A DNA stretch of 64,000 bases from assembly GCA_023415835.1 (NCBI GenBank), contig JAEZJK010000007.1:18003-82002 (forward strand). The letters run 5' to 3'. Position numbers and translations under genes: made by a program. This DNA comes from Bacillota bacterium. GTDB taxonomy: Bacteria; Bacillota; UBA4882; UBA8346. Under the pieces are notes generated by a model, which was not told the origin of the DNA, made no database searches, and worked only from the letters and a program-made list of their open reading frames with translations. This document shows, in pieces, positions 25,970-34,072 of this stretch; within the stretch, counting starts at the first letter, position 1, and each line of letters starts with the position of its first letter.

Positions 25970-26061
25970 CTCTTAACCTCCGCTTTTAACTGTGACTTTT
26001 GATAGATTCGTTTAACTCCCCAAGTTCCGTTATATTTAATTTCGTACCCTTTAATTTTCAT
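25966..26061 (-). CDS. Micro-ORF: 31-residue peptide
   Basis: MKIKGYEIKYNGTWGVKRIY, with KSQLKAEVKR at the end. Preceded by GGAGGA and coupled to MazG by ATGA. Unknown. Confidence 0.5.
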   Translation of the reverse strand: MKIKGYEIKYNGTWGVKRIYQKSQLKAEVKR

Positions 26062-26422
26062 TGTTAAAGTCCTCCGTGAATTTCTTTATTTCTTTAGCTA
26101 AGTCCCAATCGTTTTTACCGGAAAAAATAGCCATATTCGCCACTTTTTCCAACAACTCCACCGCCTCGATCAACTTTTTAACGGCAAGAGGAGCGATTGT
26201 ACGGGATTGGACAATAAATTCAGCATTTGCATGTCCTTCTTGAGAATATTTTGGATTTTGTGTTGAATACACTGTAGCGAACTCATACATTTCTCCAACT
26301 TGTGATATATTGGCCGATGTTCTTTCGCTGTTCTTTGATACAAGCCAAAAATCACCTCGTTCCCACGGTCCTTCCGTAGCTTTCTTCTCCAACTCCAAAA
26401 ACTCTTCAAGTTTCTTTTTCAC
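26051..26422 (-). CDS. Ead/Ea22-like phage protein
   Basis: 123 residues containing the ATEGPWERGD start and the NAEFIVQSRTIAPLAVKKLI segment, characteristic of the phage Ead/Ea22-like group. The function is not known. Overlaps the methyltransferase gene by 4 bases. Confidence 0.75.
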   Translation of the reverse strand: MKKKLEEFLELEKKATEGPWERGDFWLVSKNSERTSANISQVGEMYEFATVYSTQNPKYSQEGHANAEFIVQSRTIAPLAVKKLIEAVELLEKVANMAIFSGKNDWDLAKEIKKFTEDFNNEN

Positions 26423-26817
26423 GGCAGACTCCTTTCTATTTCATATTTTAGTTTAATCTGCTGCTCGTTCCACTTGAAAACTAAAATCCCCCCCGGCTCC
26501 AAAACTCTCATACACTCATCAAAGCCCTGTTTGATTTCAGCTTTCCAGCCTGGATTTAACTTCCCGTACTTTTTGGCCATCCAGGAACTATTACCAACCT
26601 TCTCTAAATGCGGCGGATCGAATACCGCCAATTTAAAAGTGTTATCAGGGAAAGGAATATTAGTAAAGTCGCCGATAATATCAGGTTTAATTACAAGTTT
26701 TCTTCCGTCGCAAAGTGTATCTTCAAGTTCGCGAACGTCCATAAAAACTGTATTAGGGTTTTGTTTGTTGTACCAAAACATCCGAGAGCCGCAACAAACA
26801 TCAATGATTGGTTTCAT
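26419..26817 (-). CDS. SAM-dependent methyltransferase-like protein, shortened
   Basis: 132 residues: a Rossmann-like start VCCGSRMFW, and a DPPH motif (67-70) in place of the DPPW/DPPY of N6-adenine methyltransferases, followed by KKYGKLNPGW and GGILVFKWNE. From what I know of this family, relatives continue for about 30-40 residues with a final hydrophobic strand (HKRGKTIWLVFM-like) that is absent here, so it is probably C-terminally shortened, with the next gene starting at the stop. Activity is uncertain. Confidence 0.7.
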   Translation of the reverse strand: MKPIIDVCCGSRMFWYNKQNPNTVFMDVRELEDTLCDGRKLVIKPDIIGDFTNIPFPDNTFKLAVFDPPHLEKVGNSSWMAKKYGKLNPGWKAEIKQGFDECMRVLEPGGILVFKWNEQQIKLKYEIERSLP

Positions 26818-27076
26818 GAAATACTCCTTTCGAACAATCGTAACAACCTTCTCGGGTTCCGTAGCGTGCGATTAATTCTTTGTCTGATATCGATCGATAC
26901 CAAGTAAAAGTCTTATCAGCACAGTAACTACAACGTGAAATAACTAATGTACAATTCCGAATCACTTCATGTTGATCATATTCGTGTCCCATAACAGGAG
27001 TGGTATTGCCGGTTTTTAAAAAAGATACGAGAGTATACCAAATGGTATCGATTAGGCAGTTTAATCGTTTAATCAC
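26801..27076 (-). CDS. Hypothetical Cys-rich protein
   Basis: 91 residues from a GTG. A Cys2 pair in ISRCSYCADK and a second in REGCYDCSKG suggest a zinc ribbon. Its end overlaps the methyltransferase start. No family recognised. Confidence 0.55.
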   Translation of the reverse strand: MIKRLNCLIDTIWYTLVSFLKTGNTTPVMGHEYDQHEVIRNCTLVISRCSYCADKTFTWYRSISDKELIARYGTREGCYDCSKGVFHETNH

Positions 27077-27080
27077 ACGC

Positions 27081-27935
27081 TCAACCCCTTTCTATATCCG
27101 CTATTGCCTGTAATATTGGGTAAACTTGCTGGGGGACTACTGCATTTCCTAAGCACTTAAGTCTGTCCACCCTATTGGGAATCCCATTAGCCACTCTACC
27201 CATTGAGGGTTCAATTGACCACCAATCACGGAATTCAATTCTGTTGCTTTTTGGAATCGCGTTGATTGTGGATTGAGGTCCGGTGATTTGTAATCTCTCG
27301 TTGTAGGTGTCGGGAACATCTTCATAACTTCTGGATTCACTTGCTCCCTCAAATTTGCCGGTCGCGTTCTCCCTTTTCGTGTTGTAGTAGCTTGACGAAT
27401 CAATGATTCCTTCGATCTTTGTGGTAAATAATCCATTGTGTTTGGAGTAGCCCACAAAAAAGATTCTTTCTCTCCTATGTTTTGCTCCGACAGCCGCAGC
27501 TTCATAATCAAATATCCCGACTTCGTAACCTTCGCGCTCCAAGTCCGTGCAAACGTCGTCAGCGGCAATTGACAGGATCCCAGGTACGTTTTCACCGATA
27601 ACCCAACGCGGCTTAAGTTCTCTGATAACTCGGCACATTTCAGGCCAGAGGTAACGATCATCCCCTTTACCTTTCTGGTTTCCTGCCACGGAAAACGGCT
27701 GGCACGGGAATCCTCCTGATAAAAGAGTGACATCTGCAATTCCTCTGCTTCTGACGCTTTCTGCCGTGACATTTCGTATATCCCTCCATCTTGGAACATC
27801 AGGCCAATGTTTTTCTAATACTTTTGTTGGATAATCCGCAAATTCACATTGACCGACCATTTCAAATCCCGCCCATTCTGCAGCTAAGTCGATTCCACCT
27901 ATTCCGGTAAAAAGACTAAAATGCGTCAGGGTCAC
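27081..27935 (-). CDS. DNA (cytosine-5) methyltransferase
   Basis: 284 residues with all key motifs: FTGIGG (motif I, 9-14), PCQP with catalytic Cys78 (motif IV), ENVPG (motif VI, 115-119), RRERIF (motif VIII, 154-159) and LGNAVVP (motif X, 262-268). The target recognition stretch between VIII and X is short (about 90 residues), as in phage enzymes. Likely protects phage DNA from host restriction. A second frame on the same strand is open for 216 codons (see separate entry). Confidence 0.92.
   Translation of the reverse strand: MTLTHFSLFTGIGGIDLAAEWAGFEMVGQCEFADYPTKVLEKHWPDVPRWRDIRNVTAESVRSRGIADVTLLSGGFPCQPFSVAGNQKGKGDDRYLWPEMCRVIRELKPRWVIGENVPGILSIAADDVCTDLEREGYEVGIFDYEAAAVGAKHRRERIFFVGYSKHNGLFTTKIEGIIDSSSYYNTKRENATGKFEGASESRSYEDVPDTYNERLQITGPQSTINAIPKSNRIEFRDWWSIEPSMGRVANGIPNRVDRLKCLGNAVVPQQVYPILQAIADIERG
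27149..27772 (-). CDS. Possible overprinted gene inside the C5 methyltransferase gene
   Basis: The frame shifted relative to the methyltransferase is open for 216 codons (to 27799) and ends at TAG. The ATG at 27772 has GGAGGG eight bases before it, and another at 27733 has AGAGGAA seven bases before it. The C-terminal segments MFPTPTTRDYKS and LNPQWVEWLMGFPIGWTDL resemble proteins commonly annotated near phage and bacterial Dcm genes, though conservation could partly be a by-product of the methyltransferase frame. Real expression is unproven. Confidence 0.4.
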   Translation of the reverse strand: MSRQKASEAEELQMSLFYQEDSRASRFPWQETRKVKGMIVTSGLKCAELSENLSRVGLSVKTYLGSCQLPLTTFARTWSAKVTKSGYLIMKLRLSEQNIGEKESFLWATPNTMDYLPQRSKESLIRQATTTRKGRTRPANLREQVNPEVMKMFPTPTTRDYKSPDLNPQSTRFQKATELNSVIGGQLNPQWVEWLMGFPIGWTDLSA

Positions 27936-28624
27936 ACCGATAACCCCCTTGCAATCCTCCTACACCGGTTAACATGCTTCCACCCAGCTCTCATTGCATA
28001 GGCAACTCCTCTATGCCGCCCTGCATTGTGCATGGCTACCGTTCCAAATAACGTCCGTCCGGAGGCCTCGTAACAATCTTTTAAGTGCAGCCATGAAGCA
28101 ACTTCCCAATATATCAAACTACCGTCACACTTTGGAAAATATCGCCTCATTGTTGCATACATCGCCTGATGTGTCCCGCGCTCTTTAAAAGATCCGACGG
28201 CGTTTATGTTGTAACCTGTTTCTGCCTCTGCGCTGACCATGGCAACTCTGAGCGGTATTTCAAAAGCATGGGTCTTTCCGACGAATGTAATCGCTTCTTG
28301 CCTCAATTTTCCCCGCTCTTTCTTCGGATAGAGCCGCTTCATTTCTTTTTCTACCCGTTCAACCTCATTAATAATCTGCTGTTTTTCAATTAATAGCTCT
28401 TGCGCGGCGTCCAGTTTCGATTCCATCACATTAATCCCCGTCCGGAAGCAAATAAACATAAAGAGAATGATGGTTATTGCCGATAATCCGAATTGGATAT
28501 TTTTAAGCATTTTTTGAGATTTGATCGGATCTTCATTCAAAGGAGCACCGGGCAAATAATGATTAATACTGGTTTTATATTCGTTTTTTATTCTACTTGA
28601 GCACCGCTTCTTTTTGTGTTTCAT
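27932..28624 (-). CDS. Membrane-anchored lysozyme/transglycosylase-like protein
   Basis: 230 residues: basic N-terminus, one transmembrane helix (about 43-62), a coiled-coil-like helix (66-98), then an SLT-like domain with candidate catalytic Glu135 in AETGYNINAVGSFKERGTHQ. A GRTLFGTVAMHNAG stretch follows. Probably acts at the cell wall from the membrane. Its place among DNA-modification genes is unusual; the start and end are ATGA-coupled to neighbours. Confidence 0.65.
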   Translation of the reverse strand: MKHKKKRCSSRIKNEYKTSINHYLPGAPLNEDPIKSQKMLKNIQFGLSAITIILFMFICFRTGINVMESKLDAAQELLIEKQQIINEVERVEKEMKRLYPKKERGKLRQEAITFVGKTHAFEIPLRVAMVSAEAETGYNINAVGSFKERGTHQAMYATMRRYFPKCDGSLIYWEVASWLHLKDCYEASGRTLFGTVAMHNAGRHRGVAYAMRAGWKHVNRCRRIARGLSV

Positions 28625-29487
28625 GGGGTGGCCTCCTCGTCTAAAAGTTTTAATTGGTCTGGGTCTTCTTTTGGCATTTCATAAATCCACCAATCCATAA
28701 CATCTTGAGCGGTTTTCCAAATTGCCGCATCTTGCCCTTTTCGTTTTATATTTGCCTTTACCATTCGGCCAAATGCTCTCATATAAGCGTCATAAAATTT
28801 TGGCCACCGTTCGAACTCTTTCAATCTCCCCCCCCGGCGGGCCATTGGGCAGCCGATACAACCCAACCGGTGAAATCCTTCATCATAAAGCGAACAATAT
28901 TTGATATTTTGGATTCTTATAAATTCCCAAACTTCTTCATCAGTCCAATCGACAATAGGATTTAATACCCTTTTACCTTTAGCAACACAAGTTTCCAGCA
29001 ACCTGCGCGATTCGTCGTTATCGTTATTGAGCAAAACCTTTTTATCTTTGCGAGAATTTAAAACCTCGACAATCCCCCTAGAGTTTTTGCGCTTAACAGA
29101 TTCGGCCCATCTTACTCCGGTGATCACAAATCGTCCTTCGCCGCCCCCTTCTTTTAAAACTTCGCAGCAATACCTCGCGATTCGTGTCGGTGGCATTTGT
29201 TTTTCTACTATCAATTTCCATATCGATTTTTTATATCGCTCAGGCTTTACATTTGGGTGATTATTACGAATGTGATAAACTAATTCCGGCGGATCAATTC
29301 CAGTCATGTTATAATGCCAATCAATTTTTACTCCAGCTAGTTCAGTTAATTTTTTTATAGTTTCAGAATCTTTGCCTCCCGAAAAAGCCCCATAATAACC
29401 TTCCGGGGGTTCAAACTGCCTTATCCGGTCTATGGCTATTTGTACTTTGTCAACTGTCCCGAAAAGAGTTTCTGTAACTAACGCCAC
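28621..29487 (-). CDS. PAPS-reductase/sulphotransfer-family protein
   Basis: 288 residues with PP-loop SGGKDS at 36-41, then NNHPNVKPERYKKSIWKL. Cysteines 107, 108, 198, 210 and 213 (RYCCEV, YCSL, CIGC) are arranged as in iron-sulphur-binding members (PAPS reductase, DndC-like). Such proteins are common in phages, with suggested but unproven roles in nucleic-acid or substrate sulphuration. Flanked by two DNA methyltransferases. Confidence 0.85.
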   Translation of the reverse strand: MALVTETLFGTVDKVQIAIDRIRQFEPPEGYYGAFSGGKDSETIKKLTELAGVKIDWHYNMTGIDPPELVYHIRNNHPNVKPERYKKSIWKLIVEKQMPPTRIARYCCEVLKEGGGEGRFVITGVRWAESVKRKNSRGIVEVLNSRKDKKVLLNNDNDESRRLLETCVAKGKRVLNPIVDWTDEEVWEFIRIQNIKYCSLYDEGFHRLGCIGCPMARRGGRLKEFERWPKFYDAYMRAFGRMVKANIKRKGQDAAIWKTAQDVMDWWIYEMPKEDPDQLKLLDEEATP

Positions 29488-30071
29488 CCTAACCCCTCCT
29501 TAAAGAGTTTGCCTTGGTCTGCGTCCTCGAAAATATCTATTGTCGAATCAACTTCGTTTCCCCACACGTCCCAACCCGGAGTTGATTGACGGGCAAATAA
29601 TTCAATTCGGGGAAGGTCGCCCATTAACTTAACTATTCTTTTTCGGGCTTCATCTGGTTTCTTGGAGTGTTCTTCTGCCGGGGCTAAAATGACCGCCCTT
29701 ATTCCGGCATCAATTCTTTTTGGTTTGCCCTTAATCGCTATTAGACAATTTTCCAACCCTTGCCGAGTCCAAAACCCCATTCCAAAAAACAGTTTATTAG
29801 ACTTAGTCATCTTAACCCAATCGAATCCAGTCATTGTTTTGATTTCGAAGCCCCAAGCCCTTGCGACTTGTATTGCCTCATCTACCATCGAACCAACCCA
29901 CCACATGAACAAAACGCAATTATCGTCGGCTATCTTATTTACCGGGAGCTTGCATATATCATCAACCGTCATAACGTCGTATTTTTGACCGGCTCCGCTG
30001 CTGAGGTTCCCACCGGTTCGTTTATTGTTGAAAGCCCACGGCGGATCGGCGTAAATGATTTGGTATTTCAT
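29478..30071 (-). CDS. MT-A70 N6-adenine methyltransferase
   Basis: 197 residues with the DPPW catalytic motif at 9-12 and the MT-A70 features VMTVDDICKLPVNKIADDN and FMWWVGSMV. Likely methylates adenine in phage or host DNA (or RNA). The end overlaps the PAPS-like gene by 10 bases. Confidence 0.9.
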   Translation of the reverse strand: MKYQIIYADPPWAFNNKRTGGNLSSGAGQKYDVMTVDDICKLPVNKIADDNCVLFMWWVGSMVDEAIQVARAWGFEIKTMTGFDWVKMTKSNKLFFGMGFWTRQGLENCLIAIKGKPKRIDAGIRAVILAPAEEHSKKPDEARKRIVKLMGDLPRIELFARQSTPGWDVWGNEVDSTIDIFEDADQGKLFKEGLGWR

Positions 30072-30305
30072 CTAAACCCCTCCAATCTTCTTAACTCTCT
30101 CAATTGCCGCCACAATATCTCCGGTTGTTTTAATCTGGTAATACCGGTTTAAGTAAGTCCCTAGATAAAACGGCCTTTTAAGTTTCTTTGCTTCTTCCTC
30201 TGCAATTTCAATAACTTTGGGAACGACATCTGTCAATTTATAGCTCCCGGTTTCTTTTATAGCTTTTTGGGTGATTTTTGCAGCATAATCAGTTTGGGAT
30301 TTCAT
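30072..30305 (-). CDS. Hypothetical phage protein
   Basis: 77 residues, helical, with TDVVPKVIEIAEEEAKKLK and FYLGTYLNRYYQI. Between the DnaC-like and MT-A70 genes. No family recognised. Confidence 0.6.
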   Translation of the reverse strand: MKSQTDYAAKITQKAIKETGSYKLTDVVPKVIEIAEEEAKKLKRPFYLGTYLNRYYQIKTTGDIVAAIERVKKIGGV

Positions 30306-30321
30306 GGTGTTTTAAGCCTCC

Positions 30322-31110
30322 TCAAATCAATCTATAATTGTTTTCAATACCTTCAACCACTACCAAATGACCTTTGCCTCGTTCAAGTATCCGGGAGCCG
30401 GTTGCTCGGTCGATCTCAACTAACTCCTTCGGAGTTCTTTCGCTACTTATCGCGGTAGGTAGTAAGTTTAAATACCGGTAGTTTAAAATCTCAAAAGCTT
30501 TTTCAATTTCAAACGCCGTAGGGTTCTTTTTATCCTTGACCGGCTTAAATAGGTCATCCCAGACCAAAAAATCTACCTGTTGCATTTCCCGGACTTTCTC
30601 CAGGAGTGATTCTTCGCCGGTCCGGAGTATGTCTTTCATTTCGTTTACACCCTCGACATGTTGAAAGTAAAGTACCTTTACCCGTTCGTTGATCTTTTCG
30701 TTTGCGACTGCCATGGTTAAATGGGTCTTCCCGCTGCCGGGTTCACCGAGTAATACAAGCCAGTTGTTTTTATCACTTTTAATTTCATTAAATCGCCGGG
30801 AATAATCCAGGGCGCTTTTAAACATGCTTTGGATAATTATTGGCCTGCCGGATGTAATGAAGCTCTCGAAAGTTGTTGCTCGAAACGCCGGAGTAATTTT
30901 GCTACTTTCAAACAATCGCTGCAGTTTCAACCTTTCCCGACAATCACACAGGCGAACAGTGCGGCTATCAATCATAATAACTCCCTGATAATTGCATTCC
31001 GGGCAACCTTGTAATTCATCCTTTATACTCAAATTTTCCGAAGTCGATCCGGTCGAGTTCGCCTTGGCTTTCTCGATTATTCGGTTGAGGATTTCCTGAA
31101 GCTCGTTCAT
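30322..31110 (-). CDS. DnaC-like helicase loader ATPase
   Basis: 262 residues. Cys36/39 and Cys55/57 (CPEC, CDC) may form a zinc site; the Walker A is GEPGSGKT at 122-129 and the Walker B region is VDFLVWDDLF. DnaC/IstB-like loaders place the replicative helicase on phage origins. The start has AGGAGG five bases upstream and lies 95 bases inside the preceding gene. Confidence 0.88.
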   Translation of the reverse strand: MNELQEILNRIIEKAKANSTGSTSENLSIKDELQGCPECNYQGVIMIDSRTVRLCDCRERLKLQRLFESSKITPAFRATTFESFITSGRPIIIQSMFKSALDYSRRFNEIKSDKNNWLVLLGEPGSGKTHLTMAVANEKINERVKVLYFQHVEGVNEMKDILRTGEESLLEKVREMQQVDFLVWDDLFKPVKDKKNPTAFEIEKAFEILNYRYLNLLPTAISSERTPKELVEIDRATGSRILERGKGHLVVVEGIENNYRLI

Positions 31111-31843
31111 TACTGCCTCCTAAATAATCTATAAAAGGCTTACCTTTCTTGCTTAAAAAAGTGGTTGAATACTTAATGTATTTTTCTTCGGTTTTAAGTC
31201 TTAAGCACTCCTCGGCGTACCCTTTGGCCGCATCTATAAGATTTTCCGCCGACATTCCAATACTTAAAAAATAGTTCCAAAGTTCAAAGGTCTTTTCTTT
31301 TTGTTTTGGCCTAGGATACTCTTTCCAGAATGTTTCAAAATCAGGGGTATATATTATACTTTTATTTACTTTAGTTTTATTTACTTTACTTTGCGGATTA
31401 ATGTTTGCATTATCAGGGGTTGGTGTTGTATTTATGTCTGCAATAACTTCCGGTAATGTGGATTTTTGTTTGCATAAACTAGGTTTTTCGGGTATTCCTA
31501 TTTTTCTTCTTTTGTATGCATCCTTAACCCCATCCACAAAGTTTTGACTCCAAACTATCTTTTCTTGCCATAAATCCCGGTCGATTGCATCCACCTTCGC
31601 AAGCAGATCGAGTATATTCGACGCGGTTTCCTCGGTTATTTTAGTTATTGCTAACATATACTCCATATTCGCGGGGTTATTGCAATCAAAAAAATGATTT
31701 TCGGTTTCGCCTAAAATTTCAAGTAGCTTAAACCAAAATGCATAACCGTCATTCCCGAACCGGGATTCCAAAGCAAGGATGGTTTTCCCGCGTTTAACCA
31801 TATGGGGAAAGTAATCTACTACTGCCTTTTGTGGTCTAGCCAT
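31016..31843 (-). CDS. Replication initiation protein with DUF4373 domain
   Basis: 275 residues. The N-terminus (about 1-100: DYFPHMVKRGKTILALESRF, WFKLLEILGETENHFFDC) is the DUF4373 (Lin1244/Lin1753) replication domain; the C-terminal part (FETFWKEYPRPKQKEKTFEL and on) resembles replisome organisers. A middle linker has poly-Asn/Thr. With DnaC it would start phage replication. Confidence 0.85.
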   Translation of the reverse strand: MARPQKAVVDYFPHMVKRGKTILALESRFGNDGYAFWFKLLEILGETENHFFDCNNPANMEYMLAITKITEETASNILDLLAKVDAIDRDLWQEKIVWSQNFVDGVKDAYKRRKIGIPEKPSLCKQKSTLPEVIADINTTPTPDNANINPQSKVNKTKVNKSIIYTPDFETFWKEYPRPKQKEKTFELWNYFLSIGMSAENLIDAAKGYAEECLRLKTEEKYIKYSTTFLSKKGKPFIDYLGGSNERASGNPQPNNRESQGELDRIDFGKFEYKG

Positions 31844-31847
31844 CCCA

Positions 31848-32213
31848 TTAACCTCGCTTACGCTTATTAGGTTTTAATCCTCGTCTATATCTCCAACCTT
31901 GAACACAAGTGATCGCCACATTCCAACGTTCTTTAAGTTCCCTGTCTGTATATCCCGCTTCATAATCCTTTTTTCTCAGGGTTTCTGCCTCTGGTTTCAA
32001 GGGTCTCCCTTTCCACCCTGTAACCTTAAAAGCTCCTACTCGATACTGTTCAATCACCGCTGCGATCACTTTTTCTTTTGGCGGGTTAAGGCGTTTTACT
32101 AAATCGTAGGCGTTAACAACCTTGCTCACAAACTCGTTAAATAAATCAATCTCGCGTTGTGGCCGGGGCGAATGCCTCACCCGATTTTCAAACTTGTATT
32201 GATAGGCTGGCAT
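31848..32213 (-). CDS. Hypothetical phage protein with possible helix-turn-helix
   Basis: 121 residues from the ATG at 32213, eight bases after AAAGGAGG. The C-terminal segment AGYTDRELKERWNVAITCVQ followed by WRYRRGL looks like a DNA-binding helix-turn-helix; basic. Upstream of the replication genes. Confidence 0.6.
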   Translation of the reverse strand: MPAYQYKFENRVRHSPRPQREIDLFNEFVSKVVNAYDLVKRLNPPKEKVIAAVIEQYRVGAFKVTGWKGRPLKPEAETLRKKDYEAGYTDRELKERWNVAITCVQGWRYRRGLKPNKRKRG

Positions 32214-32215
32214 TG

Positions 32216-32524
32216 TTATTGGCCTCCTTTGGTTTCCAAAAAGTATTTCATCCAGCACGAAAACGGCTTATGATTATCCATATCACAGATGTCTTTGCAT
32301 TCGAAGGCGTTGAAATTAGATACCGATTCGGCCGGGCAACAGTGACCATGAAAGTAAATTCGCTGACACGCAAACCCCAACGCCTCTTTATACTGCTGTA
32401 ATTGGGCTTCTAGGGTTTGGTAGTCGTCGTATTTTACGTAACCGCCCTCTTTATCTTCTGCGATATAAGGTTCATAGCTTCCATGCAAATCGTATCTTTT
32501 AATCTCCACTCTCTCCACCTCCAA
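32216..32524 (-). CDS. Hypothetical phage protein
   Basis: 102 residues, Tyr- and Cys-rich. A segment with CCPAESVSNFNAFECKDIC suggests a metal site. A helix (YDDYQTLEAQLQQYKEALG) precedes it. Unknown. Confidence 0.55.
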   Translation of the reverse strand: MEVERVEIKRYDLHGSYEPYIAEDKEGGYVKYDDYQTLEAQLQQYKEALGFACQRIYFHGHCCPAESVSNFNAFECKDICDMDNHKPFSCWMKYFLETKGGQ

Positions 32525-32558
32525 TCCCGCCCCGGTTAAGGGGCAGGAAGGGTTTAAT

Positions 32559-33236
32559 TTACCAAGCTTGCTGTTCTTCTTCCCAAACCTTAACGCCGGG
32601 AATATTGGTGTCTAATTTAAGGGCATTAACAACCTTACGGATCTTGGTTTCGTCCGGTAGTTTATATTCATCCGGTAACACTTTAAAGTCGATAACTTTA
32701 AACTTGGGAACCATCCGTTTTTTCTCGCCCTTTTGTTGTACTATTCCAGGGGTTACCACCGGGACAAAAGCTTGAACTTGGTCTATCTTCTGGATGGTTT
32801 CCTCTGCTTTTTCTTCCTGGCCCTTATCAATCTGCTTCTCGGCTAATTTTGCAAGCCGTTCCCGCTCTTTCCGGGCAGCTTCCTCGGCCTCTTTCCTCAA
32901 CCGTTCCTGTTCCTCGAAAGCCTTCCGGCGTTCCTCCGCGTCGTATGCGCCGACCGCTTTTTTAAGCTGTTCAACCATTGTTTTACAAGCGTTTCCGACT
33001 GGCTTATAAAGTTCCATAATCTTATCTTTTGCTGCATCAATCGGGCGGGTTTGGCTCAATCTCTCGGTTTCTAAATCCTTGGTTAGTTTGTTAAGTTTGA
33101 TTCCGAGATTAACAGCATTAGCCCTTTGATCGGCGTTATCGATTTTGATTTCTTGGACTTGTAACTCGTATTGGTTAGCCTCCGCAACCAAGGCGGCGGC
33201 TTTCTCGGATAGGACTAGATTAGTTTTAAATTCCAT
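32559..33236 (-). CDS. Coiled-coil recombination-associated protein (DUF1351-like)
   Basis: 225 residues from the ATG at 33236 (GGAGG eight bases before). A long charged helix around 105-150 (AEERRKAFEEQERLRKEAEE) forms a coiled coil. The C-terminal ends with KVVNALKLDTNIPGVKVW. Proteins of this kind usually accompany RecT and the exonuclease, as here. Function unknown. Confidence 0.72.
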   Translation of the reverse strand: MEFKTNLVLSEKAAALVAEANQYELQVQEIKIDNADQRANAVNLGIKLNKLTKDLETERLSQTRPIDAAKDKIMELYKPVGNACKTMVEQLKKAVGAYDAEERRKAFEEQERLRKEAEEAARKERERLAKLAEKQIDKGQEEKAEETIQKIDQVQAFVPVVTPGIVQQKGEKKRMVPKFKVIDFKVLPDEYKLPDETKIRKVVNALKLDTNIPGVKVWEEEQQAW

Positions 33237-33826
33237 TACTGGTTCCTCCATTTATATAGGTTTAGGGCATTTAAGAAAATTTGAAAGTCCATCTTGTTAT
33301 CTAGTCTGATAAGTCTATATGTTGCATCTTTGTTGAGTTTTAGGGCGTATCTCCAAAATCTTCCCTTGCTTCGCGTTGGTTCGTTTATTGCTTCTTGATA
33401 TGCTGCGGTTTGTGGTCCAACTATCAACGGGTCTGTAATCCCGGTCTTAAAGTCAATTAAAACAGGGGTATATCTATCCAGAAAGGTTCCAAACCTATCA
33501 AAAGTGCCAGCATATCCAAATTTTTTAGAATAAATCCGTTCCTCTATTTTGGTTGGAATAAACCCAGATTCCCTCTTAAACTTCCGATATGCTTCCAAAT
33601 AAGGCTTAATTGTTGGGTCCAGGGATTCCTCATCCAGGTCATTCAGATCATCCAATTCGGTCGCCTTATGAACCGCCGTTCCCAACCCGGCTTTCCATTC
33701 CAGGAGTTCCGCCGGGACTCCCGAAAGATCCGGAAGCCCGACAGATTGCAACACTTGGGTAACACTTGGGACAATTACGCCATTGACGCGGTATTCGTGC
33801 CGCTCTTCGTTAAACTCGATGTTCAT
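33236..33826 (-). CDS. PD-(D/E)XK exonuclease
   Basis: 196 residues. The nuclease-type motifs are GTAVHKATE, YAGTFDRFG (Asp), LIDFKTG (Asp-x-Lys) and QTAAYQEAI. Similar to phage RecB-like/YqaJ-like exonucleases that produce single strands for RecT. It is one gene away from RecT. Confidence 0.88.
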   Translation of the reverse strand: MNIEFNEERHEYRVNGVIVPSVTQVLQSVGLPDLSGVPAELLEWKAGLGTAVHKATELDDLNDLDEESLDPTIKPYLEAYRKFKRESGFIPTKIEERIYSKKFGYAGTFDRFGTFLDRYTPVLIDFKTGITDPLIVGPQTAAYQEAINEPTRSKGRFWRYALKLNKDATYRLIRLDNKMDFQIFLNALNLYKWRNQ

Positions 33827-34062
33827 GGCTTATTATAAGAATCAATCTTGGTTCGACTTAAAGCTTGGTTATCTAACCATTCTAAAAATAAATGGGTTAC
33901 TGTATAGTGCTTTCTACCGATTTTGTAAGACGGGAACCCCTCTTGACGGAACAAATAATAAATATTAGGAAGATTTAGTTTTGGTCCATCTACGCCATTA
34001 AAAATATACTTTTGCAATTCTACCGGCCCCATCTGATAAGGCAAATCGTTTTTATTAAACAT
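33823..34062 (-). CDS. Small DNA-binding protein, excisionase/AlpA-like
   Basis: 79 residues from the ATG at 34062, which has AGGAGG six bases before it; the longer open frame overlaps recT and is rejected. Segment NIYYLFRQEGFPSYKIGRKH YTVTHLFLEWLD is a winged-helix-like excisionase pattern. Lies between recT and the nuclease. Confidence 0.68.
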   Translation of the reverse strand: MFNKNDLPYQMGPVELQKYIFNGVDGPKLNLPNIYYLFRQEGFPSYKIGRKHYTVTHLFLEWLDNQALSRTKIDSYNKP

Positions 34063-34072
34063 TATTTTCCTC

